Positions 5,456 through 7,752 of a DNA stretch of 7,752 bases are shown here, piece by piece. Under the pieces are notes generated by a model. That model made no database searches and was not told where the DNA came from. It was given only the letters and a program-made list of their open reading frames with translations. Each line of letters begins with the position of its first letter. Position 1 is the stretch's first letter. This DNA is from Alistipes sp. CAG:268 (lineage in GTDB: Bacteria > Bacteroidota > Bacteroidia > Bacteroidales > Rikenellaceae). The position numbers were made by a program, and so were the translations under genes. Where the stretch lies: contig FR891995.1 in NCBI GenBank assembly GCA_000434235.1, positions 1 through 7,752 of the forward strand, given 5' to 3'.

Positions 5456-6304
5456 ATGGCCATGAAAAAGATGGTTATGCAAGAGGACAACACGAATCGT
5501 CAACTGGCTTTTGTGAAAGGCAACCGCCCGACCAATAGCGACGAAGTATTCCGCAAGTCAAATTCTTATCGGGACTATGGGTAGTTGTCCCCCATTACCG
5601 TTGCCAAGGGTGAGGAGGTTTTGCGCTCGGGAGGACATTTAGTTGATCTGAAAGGGAACGATATTCCCGATGACCAGGCCCAGAACTATTATGCTGTACT
5701 GGATGGTCAGCATAGAGTGCAAGCCTTCAAGGAATTTGATCCCGAGATGAATAAAATCGTGATTATGGAATCCTTAAACACGCGTGTGTCCGTCATGAAG
5801 CAGATTGCTGAGATGAATATCCGTACCGTTGCGTGGAGGGGCACGGATTACATGGCTGGGTCTGCAATGACGCTGAAGGAGTCCAATGAGGTCTTTGACT
5901 TTGCCTTGTTCTTGCGCAAGAAAGGATTCCCGCTGGCAACGATTTCGCTGTGGTGTCTCGGGAAGAACTCGATGAAGCCCTCCATGTTCGTTAAGCTTAT
6001 CGGTTCAGATTCTTTGGATCGGGCTTTCGATAATAACGGATGGCTCTCCCGCAGTCAGCAATGGTACGAGGCCGCAGAGCAGAAGTTCAACGATAAATTC
6101 CTTGCCAAGAAGTATTTGATAACCTACATCATCGACAAGTATCACAATGCGGCCGATCCGACATCCTTCACGGTTCAGATGGTGGAGAAAATCAGGAGCC
6201 TAACAGAGGAGCAGGCAAAGGAGATTATGAACCCCGAGAAAGTAGAGGATCAGACGCGTGAGCAAACCACAATCAACCTCCTGATAAAATACCTTGGCAA
6301 ATAG
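5456..6304 (+). pseudogene. ParB/DGQHR-like protein interrupted by TAG
   Basis: A 282-codon frame from ATG (MAMKKMVMQEDNT...) to TAG, broken by an in-frame TAG at codon 43 (5582-5584) between YRDYG and LSPITVAKG. Downstream, a ParB/sulfiredoxin-fold type core is visible: LSPITV, then HLVDLKGND, then YYAVLDGQHRVQAFKEF with the DGQHR motif at residues 83-87. A helical half follows (SMKPSMFVKLIG, GWLSRSQQWYEAAEQ) and an acidic C-terminus. Proteins of this type bind DNA in partitioning or act as nucleotide-dependent clamps, but DGQHR proteins have other roles too, so function is uncertain. TTG at 5585 directly after the TAG could serve as a restart for a 239-residue protein lacking 43 N-terminal codons. 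Other Trp codons here are TGG and the gene's own end is also TAG, so routine TAG recoding is unlikely. The original residue could be Gln (CAG), Trp or another. Confidence 0.7.
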
Positions 6305-6329
6305 GATTGCCTGGCATTAGATGGGAAAG

Positions 6330-6364
6330 AAGGTCGGAAACCGAATTGGTTGTCCGACCTTTTT
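6330..6364 (+). terminator. Shared terminator between ParB-like gene and integrase
   Basis: AAGGTCGGA (6330-6338) pairs with TCCGACCTT (6353-6361), extended inside by AACC/GGTT (6339-6342, 6348-6351) with a GAATT loop and one bulged G. A T-run TTTTT then CCTTTT follows on the plus strand. On the minus strand the stem is followed by CTTTC, a weaker tail. The hairpin starts 26 bp after the ParB-like stop and ends just before the integrase stop, so it probably serves both convergent genes. Confidence 0.85.
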
Positions 6365-6368
6365 CCTT

Positions 6369-7583
6369 TTACAGCAGATGCCGCATGGCTTCGTCGATTT
6401 GCGAATTCTCGAATGAATCGAGGTAGATTTGCGTGGTCGAGAGGTCGGAGTGTCCCAACGACTCGGAAATCAGAGCCACGCTTACCCCTGACCGTTTCAG
6501 GACGGTTGCGTATGTGTGGCGGGCAACGTAGGTTGTCAATGGAACCTCCAATCCAATCTGTTCTCCCAGCACTTTCAATTCCCGATTGATCTTTGCCAGC
6601 ACCTTATGGATGCGGTTGAAAATCTGCTGTGCGGTCTTGTGTTCCGCACGGTCGAGAATCGGGAAGATATAATCTTCTTGTGTGTGGTTATCCCTGCTGT
6701 ATTTCCCGATAATCTGCAAGGCGTTCGGCACGAGTTGAAAGGATAGCAACTTCTGGGTTTTGTGACGGGAGTAATAGATTCTGCCTTTTATGAGGTCCTT
6801 GTAACGTAACCGTGCCATGTCACCGAAATTCATTCCTGCCGTAAAGTAGGAGAACAGGAATAAATCCTTGGCAAGTTGTCGGTACTCCGTTGTATGTCCC
6901 TCTGTAATTTCGAGATCAATCAATCGCTGGATGTCCTCTTTGTCGATGGCTCGTTTGCGGGTCTTGGCCCACAAACTGCCCACTTGGTAAAGGCTGAACG
7001 GATTTTGTTTGGTCTCGATCCGCCCCTCTTTGACTGCCTTGTTGTAGATGGCCTTGAAGATGGCGAACCGTGTGGCGATGCTGTTGTCCTTGTTGCCGCG
7101 TTTCCGCAGGTATAGTTCCAACCCTTTCAGATAGTCGAGGTCGATGGCTTCCATGGCCATGCTGGTCGGTTTGTAGCCTTCCAACACTTGCAGGGCATAT
7201 CGGTGTTTGGTCGCCGAATGAATCTTGCCGAGCGATTCCAACCGTTCGATCTCCTCGTTGAATCCTTGTTCGATGGTGATTCCTGCGATATGGGCGGTTT
7301 TTACCTCAAACAGCGTATCGAAGTTTACAGGAATATCCAACGCCTCCAGCCTTTTGATCTTCTTCTGAAATCCTGTTAATGTGCCGTCGATCTTGCTTTG
7401 CAGGGCGGCACGATCGGGGCAATCCGCTGTCAGCATTTCGGCCTCTTTGTCCCAGTAACAGGGTGCAACAGAAAGTCCGAGAGCCACTAGTTTTGAGGTG
7501 CGGTTGTGGGTAAACCGAAGCATCAACGGGGATCGACCGTTTTTGTAGACTCTGTCTGTTTTTAGAATAATCTTGATTTTCAT
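6369..7583 (-). CDS. Tyrosine-type site-specific integrase
   Basis: A 404-residue tyrosine recombinase of the usual Bacteroidetes mobile-element length. Residues 1-~95 form the arm-type DNA-binding region (MKIKIILKTDRVYKNGRSPL at the start). Residues ~105-200 form the SAM-like core-binding domain and ~215-400 the catalytic domain. Visible active-site residues are Lys275 in the beta-hairpin (SRHKTQK), Arg355 in YVARHTYAT, His378 in SLGHSD and nucleophile Tyr387 in TTQIYLDSF. The position usually held by the first Arg (GLR in Xer) is Asn252 in AGMNFGDM, and the first His of HxxR is Tyr352. Both are seen in Bacteroides integrases; IntDOT is known to lack the first Arg. Nothing suggests truncation. 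The ATG at 7583 is chosen because it gives the standard N-terminus. The gene lies immediately downstream of a probable tRNA 3' end and reads away from it, as expected for a tRNA-targeted element. Short repeats before it may regulate it or bind its arm domain. Confidence 0.95.
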   Translation of the reverse strand: MKIKIILKTDRVYKNGRSPLMLRFTHNRTSKLVALGLSVAPCYWDKEAEMLTADCPDRAALQSKIDGTLTGFQKKIKRLEALDIPVNFDTLFEVKTAHIAGITIEQGFNEEIERLESLGKIHSATKHRYALQVLEGYKPTSMAMEAIDLDYLKGLELYLRKRGNKDNSIATRFAIFKAIYNKAVKEGRIETKQNPFSLYQVGSLWAKTRKRAIDKEDIQRLIDLEITEGHTTEYRQLAKDLFLFSYFTAGMNFGDMARLRYKDLIKGRIYYSRHKTQKLLSFQLVPNALQIIGKYSRDNHTQEDYIFPILDRAEHKTAQQIFNRIHKVLAKINRELKVLGEQIGLEVPLTTYVARHTYATVLKRSGVSVALISESLGHSDLSTTQIYLDSFENSQIDEAMRHLL

Positions 7584-7584
7584 C

Positions 7585-7605
7585 TACTTGCGTATTCTGC
7601 AAGTA
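7585..7605. promoter_or_regulatory. Inverted repeat just upstream of the integrase start
   Basis: TACTTGC (7585-7591) and GCAAGTA (7599-7605) form a perfect 7-bp inverted repeat with a 7-base spacer, beginning 2 bp from the integrase ATG. In mRNA it would be a hairpin hiding the initiation region; in DNA it could be a repressor or excisionase site. Confidence 0.4.
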
Positions 7606-7624
7606 ATTGAGAGAAGCGATGGCG

Positions 7625-7645
7625 GTGTCCAACAAAGTGTCCAAC
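7625..7645. repeat. 9-bp tandem direct repeat near the integrase/att end
   Basis: GTGTCCAAC is repeated exactly at 7625-7633 and 7637-7645 with AAA between (12-bp period, about one DNA turn). Its place between the integrase gene and the probable attachment site fits arm-type integrase or accessory-protein sites; this function is inferred. Confidence 0.4.
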
Positions 7646-7696
7646 ATTTGCGCTCGGAAGCCCTTTTTTGCCCCTTTTTCACTCCCGAAACGGCAC

Positions 7697-7728
7697 AAAA
7701 AAAGAGGCTACTTAAATCGTAACCTCTT
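7697..7728 (-). terminator. Intrinsic terminator after the probable tRNA gene
   Basis: On the minus strand AAGAGGTTAC pairs with GTAGCCTCTT (10 bp including one U-G pair) around a 7-base loop and runs into a T-run (A-run 7697-7703 on the plus strand). It lies ten bases after the probable tRNA 3' end and would end its transcript before the integrase gene. Confidence 0.75.
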
Positions 7729-7737
7729 GATTTTGAG

Positions 7738-7752
7738 AGCCGAATCCGAGAT
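7738..7752 (-). tRNA. Partial tRNA 3' end (probable integration site)
   Basis: The minus-strand edge reads AT-CTCGG-ATTCGGC-T. This matches the end of a T-loop (positions 59-60), the 3' half of a T-stem starting with the invariant C61, a 7-base acceptor strand and a discriminator U, followed by non-coding sequence and an intrinsic terminator. The matching acceptor start would be GCCGAAT, which resembles threonine tRNAs but is not enough to assign the isotype. The rest lies outside the window. A short peptide-coding end is the alternative reading. Confidence 0.5.

Noticed and set aside
7306..7698. A 130-codon minus-strand frame over the integrase N-terminus
   Set aside because: It overlaps the integrase start in another frame and crosses the repeats. 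The integrase frame gives the standard arm-binding N-terminus.

Overview
The window looks like part of a genomic island or integrative element from a member of the Bacteroidales (a gut Bacteroides, Parabacteroides or Alistipes type of organism). Four things point there: promoters of the Bacteroidetes TTTG / TAnnTTTG type, start codons without clear Shine-Dalgarno sequences, a DUF3871-family protein, and a Bacteroides-style tyrosine integrase whose first catalytic Arg position is not Arg. The right edge carries what looks like the 3' end of a tRNA gene (minus strand), then its terminator, then the integrase. This is the classic tRNA-integrase junction. The other element end is not visible and must lie left of base 1.

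Layout from left to right. (1) 1-1792, minus strand: a two-gene operon, a RecA/Sak4-like P-loop ATPase overlapping a DUF3871 protein, closed by a 14-bp terminator hairpin at the left edge. (2) 1886-3205: an AT-rich islet with two divergent genes, each with its own promoter and terminator. One encodes a membrane-anchored protein and the other a secreted coiled-coil protein; neither is recognised. (3) 3210-4403, minus strand: a promoter, an iteron-like array of TAGG repeats, a 64-codon small gene and a 283-codon double winged-helix protein gene. Both reading frames are intact except for three TGA codons, each where Trp would be the natural residue. (4) 4424-6364, plus strand: a promoter, an unrecognised 277-aa protein, and a ParB/DGQHR-like gene interrupted by an in-frame TAG, ending at a terminator shared with the convergent integrase. 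(5) 6369-7752, minus strand: the integrase, short repeats in its upstream region, a terminator and the tRNA 3' end.

Inferred working model: the integrase inserts the element at the tRNA; the winged-helix and ParB-like proteins would have served replication, regulation or maintenance; and the ATPase/DUF3871 pair looks like a phage-type DNA recombination or repair module. The AT-rich pair is probably cargo. Four nonsense codons in three core genes, with no frameshifts, suggest an element recently losing its maintenance functions. The alternatives are a recoding or mutational process specific to this element, or a sequence/assembly problem. No rRNA, CRISPR array, complete insertion sequence or complete tRNA was seen.
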